The notes under the pieces are model-generated. The model saw nothing but the letters and a program-made list of their open reading frames with translations. It did not search any database and was not told where the DNA came from. Shown here one piece after another: positions 8,234 to 15,988 of a stretch of DNA of 64,000 bases; the first letter of the stretch is position 1; each line of letters opens with the position of its first letter. Source of the stretch: Terrimonas_A sp036262095 (GTDB lineage: Bacteria > Bacteroidota > Bacteroidia > Chitinophagales > Chitinophagaceae); the NCBI GenBank assembly GCA_036262095.1, contig DATAJQ010000097.1, forward strand, positions 1-64,000, written 5' to 3'. The position numbers and the translations under genes are program-made.

Positions 8234-10186
8234 ATGCCGGGACCCGCTATTCACCACCTCATTGCCAACAAGCTTAAACAAAACATCTTGTCCGGCAACG
8301 GACTTGGAAACAGTGCCGATTACCCTAAACTGCAAGCACTGTTATCTGACAGTAAAAATTTTCCCTACCTCTTCCTGGGCTGCCAGGGGCCTGATTTTTT
8401 ATTCTTCAATACCAAAGACTGGAGCGGCTTGCCTATAGGTGATGCCGTGAAAATGTACTTCGAGGTGTATGACTTCATCGAAGACTTCAAGAAAAAGGTG
8501 ATGGAGATCGTTCCGCAACCGGTCATCGATGCACTGGAAGCACTGGGAGCAGCGGAAGATGCACTGGTAGAAAACTCTTCTACGCTTACTGAGCTGGAAG
8601 AGCTCTTTAGTGATATGCAGCAGGTCGTGGATGCATTGATGGCCACCCTCACGGAAATGATCAAGAAATACATTACCGACTTCAACCTGTATGATCTGTT
8701 GGCACATCCTTACCGCGACGGTCAAACAAAAGGCGAATGGTGGTGGTTTGATGTCATGCATTACCGTAAAACAGGTGAGTATGCAAAAGCCTTACTCAAA
8801 AAGACCAAGCCCGACTCACCGCTTCATTTATATGCCATCGGCTACCTGACCCATGTAAGCGGCGATTCCGTAGGGCATCCTTACGTGAACGTCAACAGCG
8901 GCGGAGCTTACCGAACTCAATCACAAAGGCATAAGACCGGGGAGAATTACCAGGACGTATTCAACTTTTTAACTGCTGAAAATAGGGATTGGAACCGTTC
9001 GCAACTGCATGCCTTTTACAATTTCAATTTCAATGGAACGATCAACCCGATTGGTGATGAAGACCCCACCCCTGATCCGGATACAAGACTACCTGATGAT
9101 CTGGCCAAACTGATCGCAGATACATTGTCAGAAGTTTTTGAGAGCGGCGCACCGAACGACAATGAATATGGAAGAAAGATCACGCCAGAGGATGTAGACG
9201 CTGCATACCGGCTCTACTATAAATGGTTTCGTAATGCTACTGAAACCGGTACGCTTCCGGAACCTGTGCCGTATTCATTGAGCGAAGAGCTGGAAGAAGT
9301 CTGGGAGAATGCCATGGACAACCTGGGTGATATTGGCGACTTCCTGGAAGATGCTGCTGATAGTGCAGGCAGTTTCAGTATCCTCGCCATTTTTATTATC
9401 CTTGCCGCGCTCATCATTGCAGCGGTCGCCGCCGCAGCTACCCTCATCGATGCTGTATTGGGAGCACTCACCACGCTCACCGTTTCGGGCATCCGTGCTG
9501 CTGCCTGCCTGATCTATGAAAATTTATATAATGCCTTCCAAAACTTCCGGCTCGGGGTGGCCCTCAATGGTCTCGCTTACCCTATGCAGGAACACCTGGA
9601 AGAGGTTCGTTTCGGGCAATTCAAGAACACCAACTTTCCTGACCCGTTCGGTTTTGTATCAGGCGATCTTAAAAGTGCCCTGCCCAAACTGAAGGTGATA
9701 CTCGATGGCGGGTTCCTTGATCAACTGTTTCATCGGGAAAAACACCTGGTATATCCACCGGTAGATCCAAATGCTTCTGAGCCCAACAAAGTAATCGGAG
9801 GGCCCGACAGCTATTTTGCCGCGACATCATTGCATTACGCTTTTGATCAGATCCCGCTGGATAAGGACTTTATTGATTTTCTCGCCACGCTTGCAGGCGA
9901 TGAACAAAAACTGACTGATTTTATAACACTTGCTTTCCGGAAGAAAAAGCGCATTCCTATGATCGGGAATGCTGTAACGCTTGCGGAAGAATTGTATGAC
10001 AGGGTGATGACCGGAAAAGGTGTTCCTGATTTTAACCTGGATTCCGATAGGGGATATGCCTATACCTGCTGGACACAAAAAGACAACAATGGACCGAATT
10101 CACCGGAAGCCCCCAAAGAGCTGTTGCAGCATGCACAGCAACAAAATGGTCAACCCATTACCCCGGTGAGCCTCGATTTCATTTAA
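8234..10186 (+). CDS. Zinc-dependent phospholipase C-like protein with hydrophobic insert
   Basis: This is a 650-residue protein. The N-terminal about 250 residues match the zinc-dependent phospholipase C / S1-P1 nuclease-like fold: the start M-P-G-P-A-I-H-H supplies early His ligands, G-C-Q-G-P-D has Asp54, and Y-L-T-H-V-S-G-D-S-V-G-H gives His207, Asp211 and His215. R-H-K-T-G-E-N follows. A strongly hydrophobic Ala/Ile-rich stretch at about 382-430 could insert into a membrane. The C-terminal 200 residues are not recognised. No signal peptide is seen, so it is cytoplasmic or exported by another route. The ATG at 8234 is chosen because the family begins M-P-x-x-x-x-H. It is followed 40 bp later by the 10227 gene, probably one operon. 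Confidence 0.7.
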   Translation: MPGPAIHHLIANKLKQNILSGNGLGNSADYPKLQALLSDSKNFPYLFLGCQGPDFLFFNTKDWSGLPIGDAVKMYFEVYDFIEDFKKKVMEIVPQPVIDALEALGAAEDALVENSSTLTELEELFSDMQQVVDALMATLTEMIKKYITDFNLYDLLAHPYRDGQTKGEWWWFDVMHYRKTGEYAKALLKKTKPDSPLHLYAIGYLTHVSGDSVGHPYVNVNSGGAYRTQSQRHKTGENYQDVFNFLTAENRDWNRSQLHAFYNFNFNGTINPIGDEDPTPDPDTRLPDDLAKLIADTLSEVFESGAPNDNEYGRKITPEDVDAAYRLYYKWFRNATETGTLPEPVPYSLSEELEEVWENAMDNLGDIGDFLEDAADSAGSFSILAIFIILAALIIAAVAAAATLIDAVLGALTTLTVSGIRAAACLIYENLYNAFQNFRLGVALNGLAYPMQEHLEEVRFGQFKNTNFPDPFGFVSGDLKSALPKLKVILDGGFLDQLFHREKHLVYPPVDPNASEPNKVIGGPDSYFAATSLHYAFDQIPLDKDFIDFLATLAGDEQKLTDFITLAFRKKKRIPMIGNAVTLAEELYDRVMTGKGVPDFNLDSDRGYAYTCWTQKDNNGPNSPEAPKELLQHAQQQNGQPITPVSLDFI

Positions 10187-10226
10187 ATCAATCAATATTT
10201 TCTTTCAACACATTCAATAAAAAATC

Positions 10227-11360
10227 ATGTCAAAGCATATTCAGAAACTCAATAAGTTCCTTAATGAACTGAAAGGGCAGGAATCAAAATATACAGTTGA
10301 TGTAGCTGAGCGGCTTGCCAAAATATATGGCTCAGGCAGGCGAAAAAGAAGACCTGATACGTTTAAAGACAGTTCCTTCCTGTATATCCGTTCCTATGAT
10401 GGTGATAACGGTATCCGGCCGTTTTCAAACATCCCTCATTGGAACTCACCTGATATTGCCATCAGCCCTGTATCACAGTTAGGGGATTTTACGACGACTC
10501 TTGAAGCGGGTAAATCTTACGATATCAGCACGAGATTGCATAACCGGGGCGATCTTATCGTTCCTTACCCCAAAGTGGAATTTTTCCTGACAGATCCTAC
10601 GCTTGGGTTTAACACCACCGTTGCAAAGTATCTGGGTGTATCACAGCTACCCTCACTTCTTTTGCCGGCCAATAACGGGGAAGCACATTTTTTATACAAT
10701 GTGCCGGCAACAGAAGCCGGCCATAAATGCCTTTTTGCCCGTACCTTTTCCTTTAGCCCGCTGGATAAACCATTTGACCTGCATGCCCTGGATCCGCGGC
10801 TTGACCGGCATGTTGCACAAAAGAATCTGAATTTTGTGGCACAAAATACAGCCTACGCTTTCAATCTCATACACCAACCCAACGCTGATGAAACAATTGC
10901 TTTTAAACCACTAACCAGGGACCAGGTTCACGCCCTTCAGCATCCCAACATGCGAAGCCTGAAGATTGGAAATATGCGCAATGCTGAATTGTTGGGAAGC
11001 ATAAAGATCGAACTTACAGGTAAAACCAAGGGAAAGCTGGCCCAGAGCAGGGATAAAACAGCCTGGAGTTTTAAGGCAGCTAATGAACGAGGGCCGAACT
11101 TAGACCGGCAAAGCAATATACTTAAGCAAACGGAAGCCATCATACAAAATGTCTATAGCGGGAAAAGTAATTTCGCTGACCACAAAAAGGATTTACAGGC
11201 TTTCAGAGATATGAATAAATCGGTTGAAAAAACTACCATGCAGATCACTGTCCCTGATTTTGGTCTGCCGAAAGGGGCCGCCGTGGGGTTTGACATTGTG
11301 AATGTCAATCTTATCAATGGTCAGTTAAAAGGAGGTATTACTATTATCGCGATGGGCTAA
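10227..11360 (+). CDS. CARDB-like Ig-fold protein, partner of the phospholipase-like gene
   Basis: This is a 377-residue protein without signal peptide. Residues about 1-50 are helical and basic (G-S-G-R-R-K-R-R-P). Residues about 68-190 resemble a CARDB/Ig-like domain: S-P-D-I-A-I-S-P-V near its start, L-E-A-G-K-S-Y-D-I-S-T-R-L-H-N-R-G-D mid-way, then F-F-L-T-D-P and L-P-A-N-N-G-E-A-H. The C-terminal third is not recognised but ends in a beta-rich segment. It lies 40 bp downstream of the phospholipase-like gene on the same strand and is closed by a terminator, so the two form a unit. A toxin plus carrier or accessory protein is one guess; function is unknown. Confidence 0.6.
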   Translation: MSKHIQKLNKFLNELKGQESKYTVDVAERLAKIYGSGRRKRRPDTFKDSSFLYIRSYDGDNGIRPFSNIPHWNSPDIAISPVSQLGDFTTTLEAGKSYDISTRLHNRGDLIVPYPKVEFFLTDPTLGFNTTVAKYLGVSQLPSLLLPANNGEAHFLYNVPATEAGHKCLFARTFSFSPLDKPFDLHALDPRLDRHVAQKNLNFVAQNTAYAFNLIHQPNADETIAFKPLTRDQVHALQHPNMRSLKIGNMRNAELLGSIKIELTGKTKGKLAQSRDKTAWSFKAANERGPNLDRQSNILKQTEAIIQNVYSGKSNFADHKKDLQAFRDMNKSVEKTTMQITVPDFGLPKGAAVGFDIVNVNLINGQLKGGITIIAMG

Positions 11361-11416
11361 AGGAAGGAGTTGCATTTCCCTTTAACAACTCTTCCAAAAA
11401 ATCCTTAACTTGTTTG

Positions 11417-11446
11417 AAGACCAAACTACGGCCATAGTTTGGTCTT
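11417..11446 (+). terminator. Rho-independent terminator after the phospholipase/CARDB pair
   Basis: A perfect inverted repeat, AAGACCAAACTA / TAGTTTGGTCTT, 12 bp with a 6-nt loop, is followed by T-rich TTTCTG. It lies 57 bp after the stop at 11360 and can serve the plus-strand operon. Confidence 0.75.
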
Positions 11447-11496
11447 TCTGATCTTACCTTATGAGCGCCTGATTGCTTACTACTAATACTAAGATC

Positions 11497-12051
11497 ATGA
11501 AACGTCGATTATTTCTTCAACTCCCTCTTGTGGCTTCTGCTCTTATGGCAGATGCTAAAAACCTACCAGTAAACAGGCCTAATAAAGGCTTTAAAGTTGA
11601 AGCCAATAAAGACCGGTACCAGGAAGAGATGCTGTTGATGGGCGGCAAATTTGATTGCAAGGTCTCTGCTAAAGATACAGATGGTGACCTGCTGATCTAT
11701 CATACGATCCGGCAATCGAAAGGGGGACCAGCTTTTCATGTTCACCATTCCCAGGATGAGTGGTTTTATGTTATTTCCGGCGAATTCATTGTAAAGGTCG
11801 GGGAGGATACTTTCAATTTAAAACCTGGTGACTCTGCTTTTGCCCCACGAACCGTTCCTCATGCTTTTGCCAAGATAAGTGAGGATGAGGCCCAAATGCT
11901 TGTGCTCTTTCAACCAGCCGGTTTAATGGAAGATTTTTTTCATCAACTGGCAAAAATTGGTGCAGACGTGCCGCAAAACCAGGAGAAGACTTTGAAAGAG
12001 CTATGGGCGAAGCATGGGATGGAGATCGTAGGGCCGCCGTTAAAATTTTAA
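11497..12051 (+). CDS. Secreted cupin-domain protein (copy 1)
   Basis: This is a 184-residue protein starting at ATG 11497 (M-K-R-R-L-F-L-Q-L-P); an in-frame TTG at 11473 is less likely because the signal peptide begins exactly at the ATG. A single cupin_2 beta-barrel carries motif 1 H-V-H-H-S-Q-D-E-W-F-Y-V-I-S-G-E and motif 2 P-R-T-V-P-H-A-F, so two or three His plus Glu can bind a metal. The R-R-x-F-L start suggests export, possibly by Tat. A paralogous cupin lies on the other side of the HxlR gene at 12507-13070. Substrate is unknown. Confidence 0.75.
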   Translation: MKRRLFLQLPLVASALMADAKNLPVNRPNKGFKVEANKDRYQEEMLLMGGKFDCKVSAKDTDGDLLIYHTIRQSKGGPAFHVHHSQDEWFYVISGEFIVKVGEDTFNLKPGDSAFAPRTVPHAFAKISEDEAQMLVLFQPAGLMEDFFHQLAKIGADVPQNQEKTLKELWAKHGMEIVGPPLKF

Positions 12052-12115
12052 CCTCTTGTTTGACTGACAAAAGGGGTTACATTTATTAAACAGCTTTAAA
12101 TCACAACAAAATAAA

Positions 12116-12526
12116 ATGAGCCATACTAGCGAACAATACCTGGGTTGCCCCGTTCAGTTTACAAGGCAGTTTATTGCAGGAAAATGGCAAATGGGTATTT
12201 TGTGGAGTGTCAAGGACAAGCCATTGCGATTTAATGAGATTAAAAAGCGTTTACCTGATATATCCGATAAGTCCCTAACGAAAGAATTAGATTTTTTTAT
12301 TGAAAAGAAAATAATCAGAAAAGCGATTGATGAAACCTCTTTACTTTATTCTGAATATTGTTTGACTGAATTTGGGCAAAGCTTAATTCCTATTATTACT
12401 ACTATTGTAGAATGGGGATATGCCCATTTCCAGGATGAAAAGATCAACAAAGAAATGAATCTCACTCCTATCGAGGTAATTCAGAATATTGAAACTTCTC
12501 TTTTATCTAAAGCCGGGGAAATTTGA
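12116..12526 (+). CDS. HxlR-family winged-helix transcriptional regulator
   Basis: This is a 136-residue protein with the typical HxlR layout: a Cys near the N-terminus in L-G-C-P-V-Q-F-T, then F-I-A-G-K-W-Q-M-G-I-L-W, the recognition region F-N-E-I-K-K-R-L-P-D-I-S-D-K-S-L-T-K-E-L, and a wing ending Y-C-L-T-E-F-G-Q-S-L. In this family the conserved N-terminal Cys often senses quinones, diamide or electrophiles. The start at 12116 gives normal length. It overlaps the converging cupin gene by 20 bp. The palindrome at 13131-13148, in front of that cupin gene, is a plausible operator. Confidence 0.88.
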   Translation: MSHTSEQYLGCPVQFTRQFIAGKWQMGILWSVKDKPLRFNEIKKRLPDISDKSLTKELDFFIEKKIIRKAIDETSLLYSEYCLTEFGQSLIPIITTIVEWGYAHFQDEKINKEMNLTPIEVIQNIETSLLSKAGEI

Positions 12527-13070
12527 TTCCGTATTTCGAGGCTGTGGCTATCAATTTGCCAATGTCAGGTGGACCCTTAGGTATAGGTGGGAGTTCCAAT
12601 TCCCCTGCAGGCTCGCTCATTTCAATGAAATAATTTTCAAAACCACCCGGAGTAAGCAACATCAATGTTTCCAGTGTTTCAGTTTGTATTTTAAATGAAT
12701 GCTGAATGTTTTTAGGCAAAAACATTACATCGCCTGCTTTTGCATTGAAGGTTTGATCACCTACCGTGTATATCGCTTCACCTTCAAGTATTAAAAAAGC
12801 TTCGTCTTCTTTTGTGTGGGTGTGTGGTGGTGGCTCCAGGCCTCTGCGTTCAGTGGCTCTGAGCAAAGCAAAGTTTCCGTCCGTTTGCCTGGAGCTAAGC
12901 ATGACCGACATTAGATGACCTATATACCAATAAGAGTTTTCTTTATTCCTGCTGGCGAGTAAGGGCGTTAATAATATTTCTTCTTCTTTCATGTTTCCCA
13001 AAGTTTTTGAAGCGATAAGCAGGCTGCTCATTGCTCCCATTGTATTTATAAATGTTCTTCTTGTTGGCAT
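12507..13070 (-). CDS. Secreted cupin-domain protein (copy 2)
   Basis: This is a 187-residue protein, paralogue of the 11497 product. The N-terminus M-P-T-R-R-T-F-I-N-T-M-G is Tat-like, followed by a hydrophobic stretch. The cupin core has P-P-H-T-H-T-K-E-D-E-A-F-L-I-L-E-G-E (motif 1) and P-K-N-I-Q-H-S-F (motif 2), giving a His/His/Glu/His metal site. Its 3' end overlaps the HxlR gene tail by 20 bp, so the two are convergent. Likely controlled by HxlR through the 13131 palindrome. Substrate unknown; small extracytoplasmic cupins next to HxlR often handle quinones or act as dioxygenase-like scavengers, but that is inference. Confidence 0.75.
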   Translation of the reverse strand: MPTRRTFINTMGAMSSLLIASKTLGNMKEEEILLTPLLASRNKENSYWYIGHLMSVMLSSRQTDGNFALLRATERRGLEPPPHTHTKEDEAFLILEGEAIYTVGDQTFNAKAGDVMFLPKNIQHSFKIQTETLETLMLLTPGGFENYFIEMSEPAGELELPPIPKGPPDIGKLIATASKYGIKFPRL

Positions 13071-13130
13071 GGCTGGAGATTATTTGATACTACTTATAAA
13101 TGTAGAATATTCCTGAAAGGGGTTTTGATC

Positions 13131-13148
13131 ACTTACCTTTTGGTAAGT
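13131..13148. promoter_or_regulatory. Palindromic operator, probable HxlR site
   Basis: ACTTACC-TTTT-GGTAAGT is a perfect 7-bp inverted repeat with a 4-nt spacer, lying 61 bp upstream of the cupin start at 13070. Its TACxxxxxxGTA form resembles known sites of HxlR/YodB-type regulators, which are short palindromes built on TAC...GTA. No matching copy precedes 11497 or 12116. Functional assignment is inference. Confidence 0.5.
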
Positions 13149-13217
13149 AAGGTGTTGCAAGTGCCAGTAGCTTAATGTTGCCTGGTCTGTCTGAATGTTT
13201 CAGATCCCTCAATATTT

Positions 13218-13268
13218 GGTCCGGGTCTTCGGTCCCGGACTACTTTTTCGTAACTACTTCAGTTTGTG
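13218..13268 (+). repeat. Intergenic repeat R2, copy b
   Basis: GTCCGGG-TCTTCGGT-CCCGGAC forms a 7-bp GC-rich hairpin, followed by the conserved flank TACTTTTTCGTAACTACTTC and AGTTTGTG. Compared with copy a (4931-4983) the stem bases change while pairing is retained and the flank is nearly identical. Confidence 0.6.
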
Positions 13269-13405
13269 TTTCATTTTCTCATTTTTACTAACTTCATAAC
13301 TAAATGATTATTAATAAAATATAAAAGATGCTGCTTAAATTGAACAGTATTTTCGCTTTCAGCTATGCCAATAATTTCTAAGCCAGGGGTTAGCGTACCT
13401 TACTA

Positions 13406-13434
13406 TCGGGTTGCGTACATTTATGAGCTAGCGG
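13406..13434 (+). repeat. Intergenic repeat R1, copy b
   Basis: GGGTTGCGTACATTTATGAG followed by CTAGCGG matches copy a at 3256-3283. It ends 7 bp before the ATG of the 13442 gene. A weaker look-alike (GGTTGCCCTTAATATTTACG) lies at about 14742-14761 before the DUF1801 gene. Confidence 0.55.
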
Positions 13435-13441
13435 TAATTTT

Positions 13442-14710
13442 ATGAGACTCTTCATTTTAATAGCACCTCTTTTTCTTTCGATCCATTGTTTTGCCCAGGA
13501 AACAATAACTATAGAAAATGTAATAATTGATAGTGGAAAATATGAATTTAGGCTACAGGCGAAAAAAGACACTCCAGACTATTCCAAAGCCTTTAGAATT
13601 CTAACTAATCAAGTAAGGCTGAATCCGAAAAATACAGAATATAGGTACTTTTTAGGCTACACTATTGACAGACTTAATGCTGATGATGGAAAAGGAATGT
13701 TTCAACTAAAAAAAGAAATGACCATTGAAGCCAGTGAACAATTTGAAGAGATTAATAGATTAGAGCCAGTTTACAAAGGTGAGATTTTCATTTTAGACCC
13801 ATATGCTAAGCTTACTTCGATTTGGGGTAGTTTGGCCCAGGCCTATTTAAACCGGAAGCTTGTTGATTCTGCAAAATGGGCGTTTTCAGAAGGTAAAAGA
13901 CGGGGTGGTTTCTTGGAAGCAATTTTGGAATTCAACAAACAGCTTCTGAGCAGTTGCGACAAAGATGCAATTCTTGTTACATATGGAGACAACATTACAG
14001 TTCCAATTTGGTACTTGCAGACAATTGAAAATTACCGGACAGACATTACCGTAGTGGATGCAAACCTGATAAATGCAGGTTGGTATCCAAAGTATTTAAA
14101 ATCAGAAAGAAATTTAAAATTGAGTTTTTCTGATGCTACTATCGATACCATCGAATATAAACGATGGCAACCTCAGTTGGTAACAGTCGCCAATCCAACT
14201 GACACAACACAAAATTTTAGCTGGGAATTACGCCCGACTTATATGGACGATTATATACTAAAGGGGGATAGAATTTTACTCGACATTTTTCAACAAAACT
14301 TTTTCAGCAGACCGATTTATTTCACTAATAGCTCCGACTCGTCTTATAATCTCTTTCTTTCATCCTATCTGATTGACGAAGGATTGGTTAACCGGGTAAC
14401 ATCGAAAGTATTCGATTATAGTACTGATGTTCTAAAGGTTTCAAAGAACCTTTACAGCTATAATATTGACAAGATAAAAAAAGATGATATAGCCAAATCA
14501 AGAGATGCAGTCTTTGTTTTAAATGGTTTCCGTTGGGCCTATTTCAACAATGTTTATCATTTGGTAAAACAGGAAAATTATAATAAAGCGGAGGAATTAA
14601 TTGAATGTATGGTTGATAGGTTTAGTAAAGAAAAGCTGCCTTTTATATCGGATGATATGGAAAAATATTTTGCAGACTTTTTTCAGAAGCTGGACAAAAA
14701 CTACCGTTAA
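13442..14710 (+). CDS. Periplasmic protein with DUF2723-type soluble domain
   Basis: This is a 422-residue protein with a signal peptide (hydrophobic residues 3-17, cleavage after C-F-A-Q). Residues about 45-180 have TPR-like helices (L-N-P-K-N-T-E-Y-R-Y-F-L-G-Y). Residues about 180-220 carry I-L-V-T-Y-G-D-N-I-T-V-P-I-W-Y-L-Q and Y-R-T-D-I-T-V-V-D, which closely resemble the block at the C-terminal soluble part of DUF2723 membrane glycosyltransferase-like proteins. Here that domain stands without the multi-TM part. Function unknown; perhaps it binds the same ligand or partner as the full-length family. The gene follows R2b and R1b. Confidence 0.65.
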   Translation: MRLFILIAPLFLSIHCFAQETITIENVIIDSGKYEFRLQAKKDTPDYSKAFRILTNQVRLNPKNTEYRYFLGYTIDRLNADDGKGMFQLKKEMTIEASEQFEEINRLEPVYKGEIFILDPYAKLTSIWGSLAQAYLNRKLVDSAKWAFSEGKRRGGFLEAILEFNKQLLSSCDKDAILVTYGDNITVPIWYLQTIENYRTDITVVDANLINAGWYPKYLKSERNLKLSFSDATIDTIEYKRWQPQLVTVANPTDTTQNFSWELRPTYMDDYILKGDRILLDIFQQNFFSRPIYFTNSSDSSYNLFLSSYLIDEGLVNRVTSKVFDYSTDVLKVSKNLYSYNIDKIKKDDIAKSRDAVFVLNGFRWAYFNNVYHLVKQENYNKAEELIECMVDRFSKEKLPFISDDMEKYFADFFQKLDKNYR

Positions 14711-14775
14711 CGTTCAGTCATATCTTCCTTGGTTTCAAGGTTGCCCTTAATATTTACGATCACTCATGATTTTAT

Positions 14776-15204
14776 ATGAACACACAAGAACAAATCAAGG
14801 ACTACATTAATAGTCACCCCGAGCCAAAACGCAGTGACATGCAGGAACTGCATCGGGTAATACTCCAAATGATGCCCAAATGTAAGTTATGGTTCCTCGA
14901 TGGTAAAAACAGCGAGAATAAAACTGTTTCTAACCCTAATATCGGCTATGGATCGCACACCATAAAATATGCTGATGGAAAAACCAAAGAATTTTATCAA
15001 ATTGGTCTGAGTGCAAATACAACAGGAATCTCCGTCTACATTCTCGGCATAAAAGACAAGAACTACTTAGCCCAAGCCTATGGGGAAAAAATGGGCAAGG
15101 CGAGTGTAAGCGGTTATTGCATTAAGTTCAAATCGCTGAAAGATATAAACATTGATATACTGAAGGAGGCAATACGATATAGACTTGAACAGGAAGATGA
15201 GTAA
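14776..15204 (+). CDS. DUF1801-family small protein
   Basis: This is a 142-residue cytoplasmic protein. The start (Q-E-Q-I-K-D-Y-I-N-S-H-P-E-P-K-R-S-D-M) and the helix M-Q-E-L-H-R-V-I match DUF1801 (YdhG-like, iron-chaperone-type fold). The core has W-F-L-D-G, G-Y-G-S-H-T-I-K-Y and, at the C-terminus, C-I-K-F-K-S-L-K-D-I-N, the usual closing motif. Members are sometimes called frataxin-like iron chaperones, but biochemical support is thin. Start ATG 14776 gives full family length. It lies 65 bp after the 13442 gene. Confidence 0.75.
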   Translation: MNTQEQIKDYINSHPEPKRSDMQELHRVILQMMPKCKLWFLDGKNSENKTVSNPNIGYGSHTIKYADGKTKEFYQIGLSANTTGISVYILGIKDKNYLAQAYGEKMGKASVSGYCIKFKSLKDINIDILKEAIRYRLEQEDE

Positions 15205-15256
15205 ATGCTTTTGCTTTCCTTCGCACTGAAACGAAAAATGTACCGGCGATTCCAGC

Positions 15257-15625
15257 TTAACATGAGTGCCATTGTTTCTTTACAAAGTCGATCACCGTCG
15301 GCCCATCTCCGCAACCACCGATCTCCTTTGCATGAATGTCTTTTTCGCTATGAGCAATGATCCATTTGCCGGTTTTCTTATGCCTCCGGATCAAACCTTG
15401 TTCCATTATCTCACCTTTGTTGCCGCTTACATTATGTTTTCCGTTGTGCACCACTTTGATGGAATCGCCTTTGATGATCACCGTGCAGGTTGCGCCAAGC
15501 GTTTTGCCGCCCCACTCGTCCCAGGCGATCGCATAGGTGTAGGTGCCGTCTTTGGGTTTTTGCGCGAGTGAGGTGGATGAAAGACCGGCACAAAGGATGA
15601 TCGTCAGCCAGTATATACGGTGCAT
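15257..15625 (-). CDS. Small secreted protein of unknown function
   Basis: This is a 122-residue protein with a clear signal peptide (residues 1-21, ending S-L-A-Q). The mature part is beta-rich with D-G-T-Y-T-Y-A-I-A-W-D-E-W-G-G-K, then C-T-V-I-I-K-G-D-S-I-K-V, and ends W-H-S-C. Three Cys in the mature part could include one disulfide. Similar short lipocalin-like or beta-sandwich secreted proteins exist in Bacteroidota, but I do not recognise a named family. It is convergent with the DUF1801 gene. Confidence 0.6.
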   Translation of the reverse strand: MHRIYWLTIILCAGLSSTSLAQKPKDGTYTYAIAWDEWGGKTLGATCTVIIKGDSIKVVHNGKHNVSGNKGEIMEQGLIRRHKKTGKWIIAHSEKDIHAKEIGGCGDGPTVIDFVKKQWHSC

Positions 15626-15850
15626 GTAGGTGTATTATTGCAATCGAATTTACAATATACACGGGATATTTCTATTCACGATTCATGTTTTACGCTGCTA
15701 TTTAATAACAACTCGCGGTTCCGGGTTTGTAAGTTCGCTGGTTATTTCAAAAAATATGATATAGCCATCATAGGTGATACTAATGAACCGTAAGGCTTAT
15801 TTCTCTATGAAATGATCAAAAAGTTTCATTCAAATTACTACTAAACGGGT

Positions 15851-15881
15851 ATGGGTAGCATCACCCATTGTTCTAAATTTG
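15851..15881 (+). promoter_or_regulatory. Putative promoter with palindromic operator for the MNIO operon
   Basis: TAAATTTG at 15874-15881 matches the Bacteroidota -7 consensus TAnnTTTG exactly. Just upstream, ATGGGT-AGCATC-ACCCAT (15851-15868) is a perfect 6-bp inverted repeat, where a repressor or activator would bind between the -33 and -7 regions. No TTTG is seen at -33, which fits a regulated promoter but also weakens the call. The rest of the 363-bp gap (15626-15988) shows nothing else I can name. Confidence 0.35.
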
Positions 15882-15988
15882 ATATCCCGACTCCGCAATT
15901 ATTTCCTCTATCTCTGATGAAATGTAGCCCGGTTAATGCCTGTAGGTAGTTCGTGTGTCATTCATTCTTCATCATAAAAATCAGCGTT

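Noticed and set aside
12489..12698. Plus-strand frame across the HxlR tail and cupin gene
   Set aside because: It is antisense to the cupin gene, which has clear motifs.
3256..14761. Classical integron attC array as the explanation for R1/R2
   Set aside because: The repeats lack clear RYYYAAC and GTTRRRY core sites and no integrase is seen; left open only as a weak alternative.
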